NCBI GenBank assembly: GCA_029881015.1
Contig: JAOUNK010000029.1
Coordinates: 1-16,850, forward strand
Length of the DNA stretch: 16,850 nt
DNA from: Gammaproteobacteria bacterium
GTDB lineage: Bacteria > Pseudomonadota > Gammaproteobacteria > Steroidobacterales > Woeseiaceae
Direction of reading: 5' to 3'
The position numbers were made by a program, and so were the translations under genes. The notes beneath the pieces were generated by a model. It did not search any database and had not been told where the DNA came from. It saw only the letters and a list, made by a program, of their open reading frames with translations. Of the stretch, positions 1 through 5,438 are shown piece by piece. Position 1 is the first letter of the stretch. Each line of letters opens with the position of its first letter.

Positions 1-420
1 GAAGGTGACGATGATCGTGGAGGTTAGCGGCAAGACCGTGCTCAGGATCGGGTAAGTTTCGTAGGAGACGAAGCGGTCGATGATGTTGCCGACGATCGTC
101 AGGATGACGAAGAGCGTTGCCAGCAGCCCCGGCTGCCAGTCCCAGGTGCGCTCCTGTTTCTTGAAGCTTTCCTGCACGTCCGTGAACAGTGAGTGCGTAA
201 AGAAGATATAGAAGAACGCCCTGACCGGCGGCCAGATGCTAGCGTTGTCGTCTTCCTTGATGAGCTGCCAGTTTTTGTAGAACCAGTAGACGAAGTACAG
301 GGTTAGGGTCAGTATCGAAAGCAGGATGAACTTGTGCGGCGCGACGATGTAGTAGCGTGGTTGATCGCCGGTCGGCGCAGTAACGTCCGCCTCCGGCGGC
401 GCGTAAATAGACTCGGACAT
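1..420 (-). CDS. Unrecognised multi-pass membrane protein (5' part; 3' end beyond the window)
   Basis: The reading frame is open for 140 codons from an ATG at 420 down to base 1 and continues off the left edge. A good ribosome binding site, GAGGAG, lies six bases upstream of the ATG (plus-strand 427-432). The first ~28 residues look cytoplasmic and Pro/Ala-rich. A hydrophobic aromatic segment follows at about residues 30-48 (with YFVYWFYKNW at 41-50), a second at about 98-114, and a third begins near 125. The conserved-looking start 'YYIVAPHKF...' followed by a Tyr/Trp-rich helix resembles small DUF4234-like bacterial membrane proteins, but that is an impression, not a family call. It is divergent from rsmG; in many gammaproteobacteria mnmG precedes rsmG instead. 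Function is unknown. That it is a real gene is fairly certain, from the long open frame, the RBS and the membrane topology. Confidence 0.8.
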   Translation of the reverse strand, partial: MSESIYAPPEADVTAPTGDQPRYYIVAPHKFILLSILTLTLYFVYWFYKNWQLIKEDDNASIWPPVRAFFYIFFTHSLFTDVQESFKKQERTWDWQPGLLATLFVILTIVGNIIDRFVSYETYPILSTVLPLTSTIIVTF

Positions 421-488
421 CTGCTTCTCCTCAGGTTCTGTTCGTGACAGGTCCAAACGGATACTATTCACTTTTGCCGCGGAACAAA
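421..488. promoter_or_regulatory. Short divergent intergenic region between the membrane gene and rsmG
   Basis: This 68-base gap has to hold the control signals for two divergent genes if rsmG starts at 489. The central ATACTAT (461-467) reads as a -10-like TACTAT on the plus strand and TAGTAT on the minus strand, so one near-symmetric element could serve both directions. I see no well-spaced -35 box for either. The minus-strand ribosome binding site occupies 427-432. This is a weak inference from the sequence alone. Confidence 0.25.
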
Positions 489-1070
489 ATGTCAGACTTC
501 ACAGACTACGCGGAAAAATTCGATATCCTGCTCGACGAGCTCGAGCGCTGGAATCGCAGGGTCAACCTGACGGCGGTTCGCAATCGAGACGAGATGTTCA
601 CGGCCCATATCGCCGACAGCCTCGTCGCGCGCCCGTTTCTCGAGGGCCGCACGGTCCTGGACGTCGGCACAGGCCCCGGCTTTCCCGGGCTGCCGCTCGC
701 GATTGTCCAGCCGGATCGGGAGTTCACGCTGCTCGACAGCAATAACAAGAAAATAATGTTCGTGCAGCATGTGGCGGGAATCCTCGGTCTTGGCAACGTC
801 ACGGCCGTCAAAGGCCGGGGCGAGGACTATGCACCCGGCCATCGCTTTGATACCGTGATTGCCCGGGCGCTGGCTGCATTGCCACGCCTTGTGGAAATCG
901 CCGGACATCACGTAAGAGAGGACGGGGTGTTTGTGGCGCTGAAGGGGCGCTACCCGACGACAGAATTAGAAGAACTACCGGCTCCGTGGAGCCATGAAGT
1001 CGAAGAATTGCATGTGCCGGGTCTTGCAAAGGGCTCGCGGCACGCAGTGCTGTTGCGACGGGCAGGATAG
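489..1070 (+). CDS. rsmG: 16S rRNA (guanine-527-N7)-methyltransferase RsmG (GidB)
   Basis: RsmG is an S-adenosylmethionine-dependent cytoplasmic enzyme that methylates N7 of G527 in 16S rRNA. In the family its loss gives low-level streptomycin resistance. The Rossmann-type SAM site is visible as DVGTGPGFPG (residues 58-67 from the start used here), with the acidic 'LLDS' at 81-84 in the ribose-binding position. The 'RWNRRVNLTAVR' stretch at 20-31 is the family's N-terminal signature. With ATG 489 the protein has 193 residues, slightly short at the N-terminus. An in-frame GTG at 444 would give 208 residues, near the family's ~207, but its extra residues are low complexity and it would leave only 23 bases to the divergent gene, so I prefer 489. 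Neither start has a strong ribosome binding site. The stop codon directly abuts the parA ATG, so the two are probably translationally coupled. Confidence 0.95.
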   Translation: MSDFTDYAEKFDILLDELERWNRRVNLTAVRNRDEMFTAHIADSLVARPFLEGRTVLDVGTGPGFPGLPLAIVQPDREFTLLDSNNKKIMFVQHVAGILGLGNVTAVKGRGEDYAPGHRFDTVIARALAALPRLVEIAGHHVREDGVFVALKGRYPTTELEELPAPWSHEVEELHVPGLAKGSRHAVLLRRAG

Positions 1071-1856
1071 ATGACGCGAATAATTGCTGTAGCAAACCAG
1101 AAAGGCGGGGTGGGCAAGACCACCACCTGCGTCAACCTGGCTGCGTCGCTTGCCGCCACTCAGCGACGTGTCTTGCTGGTCGATATGGACCCGCAGGGAA
1201 ACGCGACCATGGGGTGTGGCGTCAACAAGATGGAACTCGAGAATTCGGCCTGCGACGTCTTGCTCGGTGATGCCACGGCGGCCGATACGATTGTATCGCC
1301 ACCCGAGGGTGGCTTCGCAATTCTGCCCGGCAACGAAGACCTGACGCTTGCCGAAGTTCAGCTGCTGCAGGAAATCGGGCGTGAGATGAAACTCAAGAAG
1401 GCGCTGGCCCCGGTGGCGGGGCTGTACGACTTCGTGCTCATTGACTGCCCGCCGTCGATCAACATGCTGACCGTGAATGCGCTGACGGCCGCCGATGGCG
1501 TGCTGATCCCGATGCAGTGCGAGTACTACGCGCTGGAAGGGCTGTCGTCGTTGCTGAATACGATCGAGCAGGTGCGCGACTCGGTGAACCCGGAGCTGGA
1601 AGTCTTCGGCATCCTGCGGACCATGTTCGACCCGCGCGTCAATCTTTCGAACGAGGTGTCGTTGCAGCTCATCGAACACTTCGACCGCAAGGTTTTCCGT
1701 ACGGTGGTGCCGCGCAACATCCGACTCGCCGAGGCGCCCAGTTTCGGGCGGCCCGTGCTGTTTCACGACCGGTCGTCGCGCGGCGCGATCGCGTACCTGG
1801 CGCTCGCCGGGGAAATCCTGCGCCGCGAAGACGCGCGCATGGCTGAAGCTGTATAA
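1071..1856 (+). CDS. parA: Chromosome-partitioning ATPase ParA (Soj)
   Basis: ParA is a deviant-Walker ATPase that binds DNA non-specifically when ATP-bound and, with ParB-parS, drives segregation of the chromosomal origin. The deviant Walker A motif KGGVGKTT is at residues 11-18. The A' box VLLVDMDPQGN is at 34-44, and the Walker B FVLIDCPPS is at 121-129. At 261 residues with no N-terminal helix-turn-helix, it is the short chromosomal Soj type, not a plasmid type Ia ParA. The conserved C-terminal 'RLAEAPSFGRPV' segment is also present. It starts immediately after the rsmG stop (TAGATG) and parB follows five bases later, so rsmG-parA-parB reads as one operon. A TGTTTCACG string at 1759-1767 matches one arm of the parS consensus, but it is codon-constrained. 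Confidence 0.97.
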   Translation: MTRIIAVANQKGGVGKTTTCVNLAASLAATQRRVLLVDMDPQGNATMGCGVNKMELENSACDVLLGDATAADTIVSPPEGGFAILPGNEDLTLAEVQLLQEIGREMKLKKALAPVAGLYDFVLIDCPPSINMLTVNALTAADGVLIPMQCEYYALEGLSSLLNTIEQVRDSVNPELEVFGILRTMFDPRVNLSNEVSLQLIEHFDRKVFRTVVPRNIRLAEAPSFGRPVLFHDRSSRGAIAYLALAGEILRREDARMAEAV

Positions 1857-1861
1857 CGATT

Positions 1862-2758
1862 ATGACTCCCAAGAAACGACTGGGCCGCGGCCTCGACGCG
1901 CTCCTCAGCAAACCAGCCAACAGGACGGCAACGGCATCGAACGACGATCCGTTGACGAGCGAGGAGTCGCTGCGCCATATTCCGGTCGAGCTCCTGCAGC
2001 GCGGCCAGTACCAGCCGCGCGTCGACATGCGCCAGGACTCGCTCGAGGACCTGGCAAACTCGATCAGGGCGCAGGGCGTGGTGCAGCCGATCGTCGCGCG
2101 GCCGATCTCCGGCAAGGGCAAGGAACAGCGCTATGAAATCGTGGCCGGCGAGCGCCGCTGGCGTGCAGCGCAGCTGGCGGGCCTGGCAGAAATACCGGCG
2201 GTTGTTCGCGAGATCCCCGATGAGGCGGCCATTGCCATGGCGCTCATCGAGAACATCCAGCGAGAGAACCTCAACCCGCTGGAAGAGGCCCGCGCGCTCG
2301 ACCGCCTGATTCGAGAATTCAACCTGACCCACGCCGAGGCGGCGCAGGCCGTGGGCCGCTCGCGCGCCTCGGTGAGCAACCTGCTGCGGCTGCAGGACCT
2401 GGCCGAAAAGGTGAAGCCGCTGCTCGAGGACCGGCAGATCGAGATGGGTCACGCACGAGCCCTGCTCGGCATCGCGAGCCCGACGCAACAGCTGGATGCG
2501 GCGCGACAGGTGATCAGGAAGAGCCTGTCCGTCCGGGAAACCGAGCGCCTCGTCAAGCGCATGCTCGAGGGCGACAAGCCGAAGCCCGCAAAGAGCGCGC
2601 CGAGCAAGAGCGCGGACATCCGGCGCCTCGAAACGGAGGTGTCGGAAAAACTGGGCGCGAAAGTCAGCCTGGATCACGGCGCGAAAGGCAGCGGCAAGCT
2701 GGTCATCAGCTACAACAGCCTCGACGAGCTCGACGGCATCCTCAAGCACATCAAATAG
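1862..2758 (+). CDS. parB: Chromosome-partitioning protein ParB (Spo0J), parS-binding CTPase
   Basis: ParB binds parS sites, spreads as a CTP-loaded clamp and recruits ParA and SMC to segregate the origin. The 298-residue protein shows the full family order: an N-terminal ParA-contacting KKRLGRGLDALL (4-15), the CTP-binding GERRWRAAQLAGL (96-108), the ENIQRENLNPLEEA segment (130-143), a helix-turn-helix at about 156-177 (THAEAAQAVGRSRASVSNLL), a Lys/Ser-rich linker, and a C-terminal dimerisation part ending ILKHIK. No strong ribosome binding site is seen, which suggests coupling to parA five bases upstream. The TAG stop (2756-2758) lies inside the left stem of the REP hairpin that begins the adjacent RAYT unit, so that hairpin is positioned to end or protect the parAB transcript. 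Confidence 0.96.
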   Translation: MTPKKRLGRGLDALLSKPANRTATASNDDPLTSEESLRHIPVELLQRGQYQPRVDMRQDSLEDLANSIRAQGVVQPIVARPISGKGKEQRYEIVAGERRWRAAQLAGLAEIPAVVREIPDEAAIAMALIENIQRENLNPLEEARALDRLIREFNLTHAEAAQAVGRSRASVSNLLRLQDLAEKVKPLLEDRQIEMGHARALLGIASPTQQLDAARQVIRKSLSVRETERLVKRMLEGDKPKPAKSAPSKSADIRRLETEVSEKLGAKVSLDHGAKGSGKLVISYNSLDELDGILKHIK

Positions 2759-2777
2759 GGTGTCAGTCACCCTATTT
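2753..2777. repeat. Outer left REP (L1), perfect 10-bp hairpin
   Basis: AAATAGGGTG (2753-2762) and CACCCTATTT (2768-2777) are perfect inverted complements around the loop TCAGT. The stem contains the parB stop codon (2756-2758). No T-run follows, so this is a REP-type hairpin and not a standard intrinsic terminator, although it could still block RNA decay or weaken read-through. Confidence 0.85.
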
Positions 2778-2787
2778 CCGTTCTAAA

Positions 2788-2808
2788 GGTGTCAGTCACC
2801 CTATTTCC
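2788..2808. repeat. Inner left REP (L2)
   Basis: This second copy of GGTGTCAGTCACC plus CTATTTCC matches L1 base for base over its 21 bases. Because the left flank here is TTCTAAA, only the four-base GGTG/CACC core can pair, so it is a much weaker hairpin than L1. The TAG stop of the transposase gene (2801-2803 on the minus strand) lies inside it. Confidence 0.8.
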
Positions 2809-3457
2809 TTTTTCGCCCAGCGGATCGACGCCTGACGTGCCGGCCGCTCAGTGCTTCCACCCTGTCGATAAACGTATCGGTTCCTTCGGGGCGGCCAGTT
2901 GAGGTTTGAAGGCGCAGCCTGTTCAGGTCACTGAGTTCCTCAGGTTCTGACAGGTAGGCGGACCAGTTCGATATGACTTCTTGAGTGGGCCGATCGCGAA
3001 TCAGCCGGTCGCTGGAAATACCGAGATTCCCTCTAGCACTGGACCAGGGCCAGTCCTGGGGCTTTTCAACCAATCCTGAGCGGCACGGGTTGAGCTCGAC
3101 GTATCGTAGCGCCGACATCGTGTGACTTTCGTCCATCGGAACCGAAAAGAACCGCGCCTGCCAAAGGTGTCCGGTCCATTCGTACCTTTGGTTGGTGTGC
3201 TGCGCGTACAGTTTATGCAAAGGACCGAAGAAAGCTGCCAAGCTATTTTCGGCGTGAGGAACCACAATCGCATGAATGTGATTTGGCATCAGACAATAGG
3301 CCCAGATCTCGATCGACGACCGGGCGAGCAGGTCCGCAGCCAGGCGAAGATAGTTTTGGTAGTCCAGTTCATCGAAGAAGGTCTTTTGTCGACGAACCCC
3401 GCGTTGCGTAACGTGGTGTGGATAGCCGGGAACAACCAATCGGCGAAATCGGGCCAT
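2801..3457 (-). CDS. REP-associated tyrosine transposase (RAYT, Y1-HUH family)
   Basis: RAYTs are single-strand-specific HUH nucleases related to IS200/IS605 TnpA that recognise and cut REP hairpins. The 218-residue product begins MARFRRLVVPGYPHHVTQRG, the usual start of this group. It carries the HUH metal-binding pair in MPNHIHAIVVP (His60, His62) and the probable catalytic tyrosine Tyr119 in LRYVELNPCRSGLV. The C-terminus is basic (RRRSAGRKRK), again typical. All key residues are present and the frame is intact, so it may be active. The start ATG at 3457 is preceded by AGGA at a spacing of about eight. The gene is enclosed by inverted REP pairs, and its stop codon falls inside one of them. 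I see no second gene in the unit. Confidence 0.93.
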   Translation of the reverse strand: MARFRRLVVPGYPHHVTQRGVRRQKTFFDELDYQNYLRLAADLLARSSIEIWAYCLMPNHIHAIVVPHAENSLAAFFGPLHKLYAQHTNQRYEWTGHLWQARFFSVPMDESHTMSALRYVELNPCRSGLVEKPQDWPWSSARGNLGISSDRLIRDRPTQEVISNWSAYLSEPEELSDLNRLRLQTSTGRPEGTDTFIDRVEALSGRHVRRRSAGRKRK

Positions 3458-3540
3458 GGCTCAATCCTGAGCGAGAATTTCGAAAGCAAATATCGCAAGA
3501 CGACGGCCAGATCGCAGCCGGAAAAACTAAGGCGAATGTC

Positions 3541-3560
3541 GAAATAGGGTGACTGACACC
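3541..3560. repeat. Inner right REP (R1), inverted relative to L1/L2
   Basis: GAAATAGGGTGACTGACACC is the exact reverse complement of the first 20 bases of L1/L2. Its neighbour on the right is TTTAGAAA, so only the GGTG/CACC core can pair. It lies 83 bases upstream of the transposase start and could also be part of that gene's leader. Confidence 0.8.
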
Positions 3561-3570
3561 TTTAGAAAGG

Positions 3571-3595
3571 AAATAAGGTGACTGACACCGTATTT
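3571..3595. repeat. Outer right REP (R2), 10-bp hairpin with one mismatch
   Basis: AAATAAGGTG (3571-3580) pairs with CACCGTATTT (3586-3595) around the loop ACTGA, with one mismatch in ten. It mirrors L1 at the other end of the unit. Its edge overlaps the TAA stop codon of the EAL-domain gene (3594-3596 on the minus strand). Confidence 0.8.
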
Positions 3596-4757
3596 AGGCG
3601 GCGGAGTTGGGGGCTGCTTCCTTTGACGAGTAGACGCGGCGGATGATCGACGGGATTACGGCCTCCGAGATCAGGAACCCCTGCATCTTGTCGCACTGGA
3701 TCGTCTTCAGGAACTCGAAGGTCTTCTCGTCTTCGACGCCCTCGGCGCAGACGGACATGCCCAGGTTGTGCGCCAGACCGGTCACGGCGGCGAGTACCGC
3801 CAGGGCCGTCCTGTTGTTCTGGGCCCGCTTCAATGCCGTGGCGTGAATCTTGATCTCATCGAACGGCAGGTGCTCGAACGTCCCCAGCGATGACGCCGCC
3901 ACGCGGAAGTCGTCCAGGCAGATGCGGAATCCGTGGTTGCGCAGGGACTTGATCGTCGCGAGGTGCGGAGCCGAGGTGTCCGCCAGGTCCTGCTCGATGA
4001 CCTCGAACGTGAAATTGGCGCACTCGAGACCCGCCTCCTTGACGATGTCGCGATACGTGCCAGCAAGGTCCGGGATACCGAGCTGGCTCGATGCCAGGTT
4101 GATACAGGAATTCAGCACCACGCCCTGGTTTCGCCACTTCACCTGCTGTTTTGCCGCCTCGTGCAGCACGAACTCGCTGAGTTTCGGCATCAGTCCGAAG
4201 GCCTCGGCTTCCGGCAGAAACTCGAGCGGACCGATCAGCCCGTGTTCCCTGTGGTGCCAGCGAATCAGCGCCTCCGCTTCGCGCGTCAGCCATTCGTGAC
4301 CGGCGCTCCTCTCAACCTTGGGCTGGTACCGCAGCACAATCTGACCGTTCTCGAGAGCGCTCTCCAGCTCCTGGCGGGACACACGAAGCATGCGCCGACG
4401 GCAGCGGCGCGCAGACGCACTCAGCCTGTCGAAGTCGAAATTGCTGCCGATCCACTCGATATTGTCGTAGCTGGCCAGCTTATCCACGAGCTCCGCCTGC
4501 CGGCTGCTGCGCAGGGAGGCCCGGTCGGCGGCAACAATCACGCCAAAAGGTGCGCGGTCCTTGGCCGCCCTGAGCGTGCGCACGAACTCGGAGGTCACCT
4601 CGTTCTCGGTCAGCAACACGATTCGGCGGGACCGGCCCAGCATGAGCTCGCCGAAAGTTGCCGGGCTTGCGAAGAAGCTCAACGTAAAGCTCATCTCCCG
4701 AACGACGTCGTTCAGGGTCCGGTTGGCACGAATTGTTTCACTGGCAATCAACAACAT
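3594..4757 (-). CDS. Receiver-like/EAL-domain protein, possibly degenerate c-di-GMP phosphodiesterase
   Basis: The C-terminal ~260 residues (about 126-375) form an EAL domain, the family that hydrolyses cyclic di-GMP to pGpG. Many recognised active-site residues are present: the EAL motif itself (Glu162-Ala-Leu164), Asn220 in 'CINLAS', Glu252 and Glu255 in 'FEVIEQ', Asp282-Asp283, Lys303, Glu339 in 'AEGVED' and Gln359 in 'QGF'. Two sites differ from the active consensus: loop 6 reads DDFRVAASSL instead of DDFGTGYSSL, and the KID motif is KIH (His305). The first ~115 residues have the size and strand pattern of a response-regulator receiver domain, but the expected phospho-acceptor position in 'IVLLTENEV' has no convincing Asp. 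It could be a weak phosphodiesterase or a c-di-GMP/protein-binding effector. No clear ribosome binding site precedes ATG 4757. No GGDEF domain or membrane segment is seen. Confidence 0.88.
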   Translation of the reverse strand: MLLIASETIRANRTLNDVVREMSFTLSFFASPATFGELMLGRSRRIVLLTENEVTSEFVRTLRAAKDRAPFGVIVAADRASLRSSRQAELVDKLASYDNIEWIGSNFDFDRLSASARRCRRRMLRVSRQELESALENGQIVLRYQPKVERSAGHEWLTREAEALIRWHHREHGLIGPLEFLPEAEAFGLMPKLSEFVLHEAAKQQVKWRNQGVVLNSCINLASSQLGIPDLAGTYRDIVKEAGLECANFTFEVIEQDLADTSAPHLATIKSLRNHGFRICLDDFRVAASSLGTFEHLPFDEIKIHATALKRAQNNRTALAVLAAVTGLAHNLGMSVCAEGVEDEKTFEFLKTIQCDKMQGFLISEAVIPSIIRRVYSSKEAAPNSAA

Positions 4758-4910
4758 AGCGTTAAGTTAAGAGGCAATTGATGGCCTATTTATACGCTGA
4801 GACGGTGGTCCCATATGTGTTCTGTGTCGCACTGGAAGAAATCTGTCGGAACCCCATCAAATTCCGGGAAAAAGCCTCTGTACCTGCCTTTTTCCAGACA
4901 GGGTTTTTTG

Positions 4911-4939
4911 TTGCCATGCCACATGGCGGCCTCTATAAT
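4911..4939 (+). promoter_or_regulatory. Predicted sigma70 promoter of the ATP synthase operon
   Basis: TTGCCA (4911-4916, five of six consensus bases) and a perfect TATAAT (4934-4939) are separated by the ideal 17 bases. Transcription would start near 4946, giving a leader of about 100 bases before atpI. A run of six T (4904-4909) directly upstream of the -35 could act as part of an UP element. The spacer contains a dyad, GCCATG-CCA-CATGGC (4913-4927), that overlaps the -35 box. Confidence 0.85.
4913..4927. promoter_or_regulatory. Candidate operator dyad in the atp promoter
   Basis: The perfect 6+6 inverted repeat GCCATG-CCA-CATGGC overlaps the last four bases of the -35 hexamer and the first part of the spacer. 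A dimeric regulator bound here would compete with RNA polymerase. I do not recognise the site as belonging to a named regulator. Confidence 0.35.
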
Positions 4940-5045
4940 GCGCACGCAATTCGCAGGCCCGCCTGGAAGAATCACACCACATGCGCCACCCGCCGCCGGC
5001 CAATACCGATGGAAGTGGCGTTTTTAGTGCCGGAGGCATAGAGAA

Positions 5046-5438
5046 ATGGATCTCACTGTTCCCCGGGTCCTCATGTGGCAGTTTCTCGTCGGGGCGGCCC
5101 TGGCCGCAGTCCTCCTGGGCGTCTTCGGCAAGGTGGCGGGTTACTCTGCAATGCTGGGGAGCCTGACCGCCGTGCTGCCGAACGCGTTCCTGGCCTTGCG
5201 GTTGATGGCACCACGCCGGGATCCGAGGGCACAGTCGCTGATGCGGGCAGTCTGGATTGGCGAGGTAGGAAAACTGGCGCTGACCGTGATCTTGTTCGTT
5301 CTCGTGTTTGCGCTGGTCAGGCCGCTTTCACCAGCGGCACTTTTTGCAGGATTCATAGTTACGCAGATGGTGGTCTTGTCAGGCCTCCTGATGCGCGGCC
5401 CGACAGATACGGAAACGAGTAACACGAATGGCAGCTGA
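5046..5438 (+). CDS. atpI: ATP synthase protein I (AtpI)
   Basis: AtpI is a small inner-membrane protein at the head of proteobacterial atp operons. In the family it is a non-essential assembly factor that helps c-ring formation and may aid Mg2+ supply. The 130-residue product has four likely membrane helices (about 10-28, 35-53, 70-90 and 94-114), the usual topology. The start ATG has a good GGAGG (5032-5036) at a spacing of nine. It is the first gene after the sigma70 promoter at 4911-4939 and its 3' end overlaps the start of atpB by 11 bases, so the two are translationally coupled. Identification rests on size, topology and position, since the sequence of AtpI is poorly conserved. Confidence 0.88.
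   Translation: MDLTVPRVLMWQFLVGAALAAVLLGVFGKVAGYSAMLGSLTAVLPNAFLALRLMAPRRDPRAQSLMRAVWIGEVGKLALTVILFVLVFALVRPLSPAALFAGFIVTQMVVLSGLLMRGPTDTETSNTNGS

Larger units (their letters stand above)
2753..3595. mobile_element. REP/RAYT unit: single-gene tyrosine transposase flanked by 55-bp inverted REP pairs
   Basis: The unit is 843 bp. Its left end (2753-2807) and the reverse complement of its right end (3541-3595) agree at 52 of 55 bases by hand alignment. Each end is two tandem copies of a repeat with core GGTGTCAGTCACC, separated by a short TTCTAAA spacer, and the two ends face each other. Between them is one full-length gene for a REP-associated tyrosine transposase. This is the known organisation of RAYT loci, where a domesticated IS200/IS605-like transposase lies between REP sequences that it can bind and that may be spread through the genome. 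No direct target duplication is obvious at the outer edges, as expected for this class. The unit sits exactly between the stop codons of parB and the convergent EAL gene. Confidence 0.85.
4758..5045. promoter_or_regulatory. Divergent intergenic region between the EAL gene and the atp operon
   Basis: This 288-base gap holds the atp promoter, its leader of about 100 bases, and probably the EAL gene promoter. A TATAAA on the minus strand (4794-4789) would place a start about 25 bases before the EAL ATG, but no good -35 box accompanies it. An 8-bp inverted repeat, GGAAAAAG (4867-4874) and CTTTTTCC (4888-4895), lies upstream of the atp -35 box. An open frame crosses the region (from about 4778), but it runs through the promoter and has no recognisable product, so I do not call it a gene. 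Confidence 0.6.

Noticed and set aside
1759..1767. TGTTTCACG inside parA, matching one arm of the parS consensus
   Set aside because: The second arm is missing (ACCGGTC instead of TGAAACA) and the bases encode a conserved ParA segment, so chance plus coding constraint explains it. No full parS site was seen in the window.
1763..2770. Minus-strand open frame of 335 codons opposite parB
   Set aside because: It is antisense to parB, which has all its motifs. The antisense product shows only compositional bias from GC-rich codons.
4480..4488. TTATCCACG, one base from a DnaA box, near the parAB-atp region
   Set aside because: It is single, lies inside the EAL coding sequence, and has no cluster of boxes or AT-rich unwinding region nearby. 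It does not support an origin here.
4778..5041. Open reading frame of 87 codons across the atp promoter region
   Set aside because: It runs through the near-consensus promoter and leader, has no ribosome binding site and no recognisable protein features.
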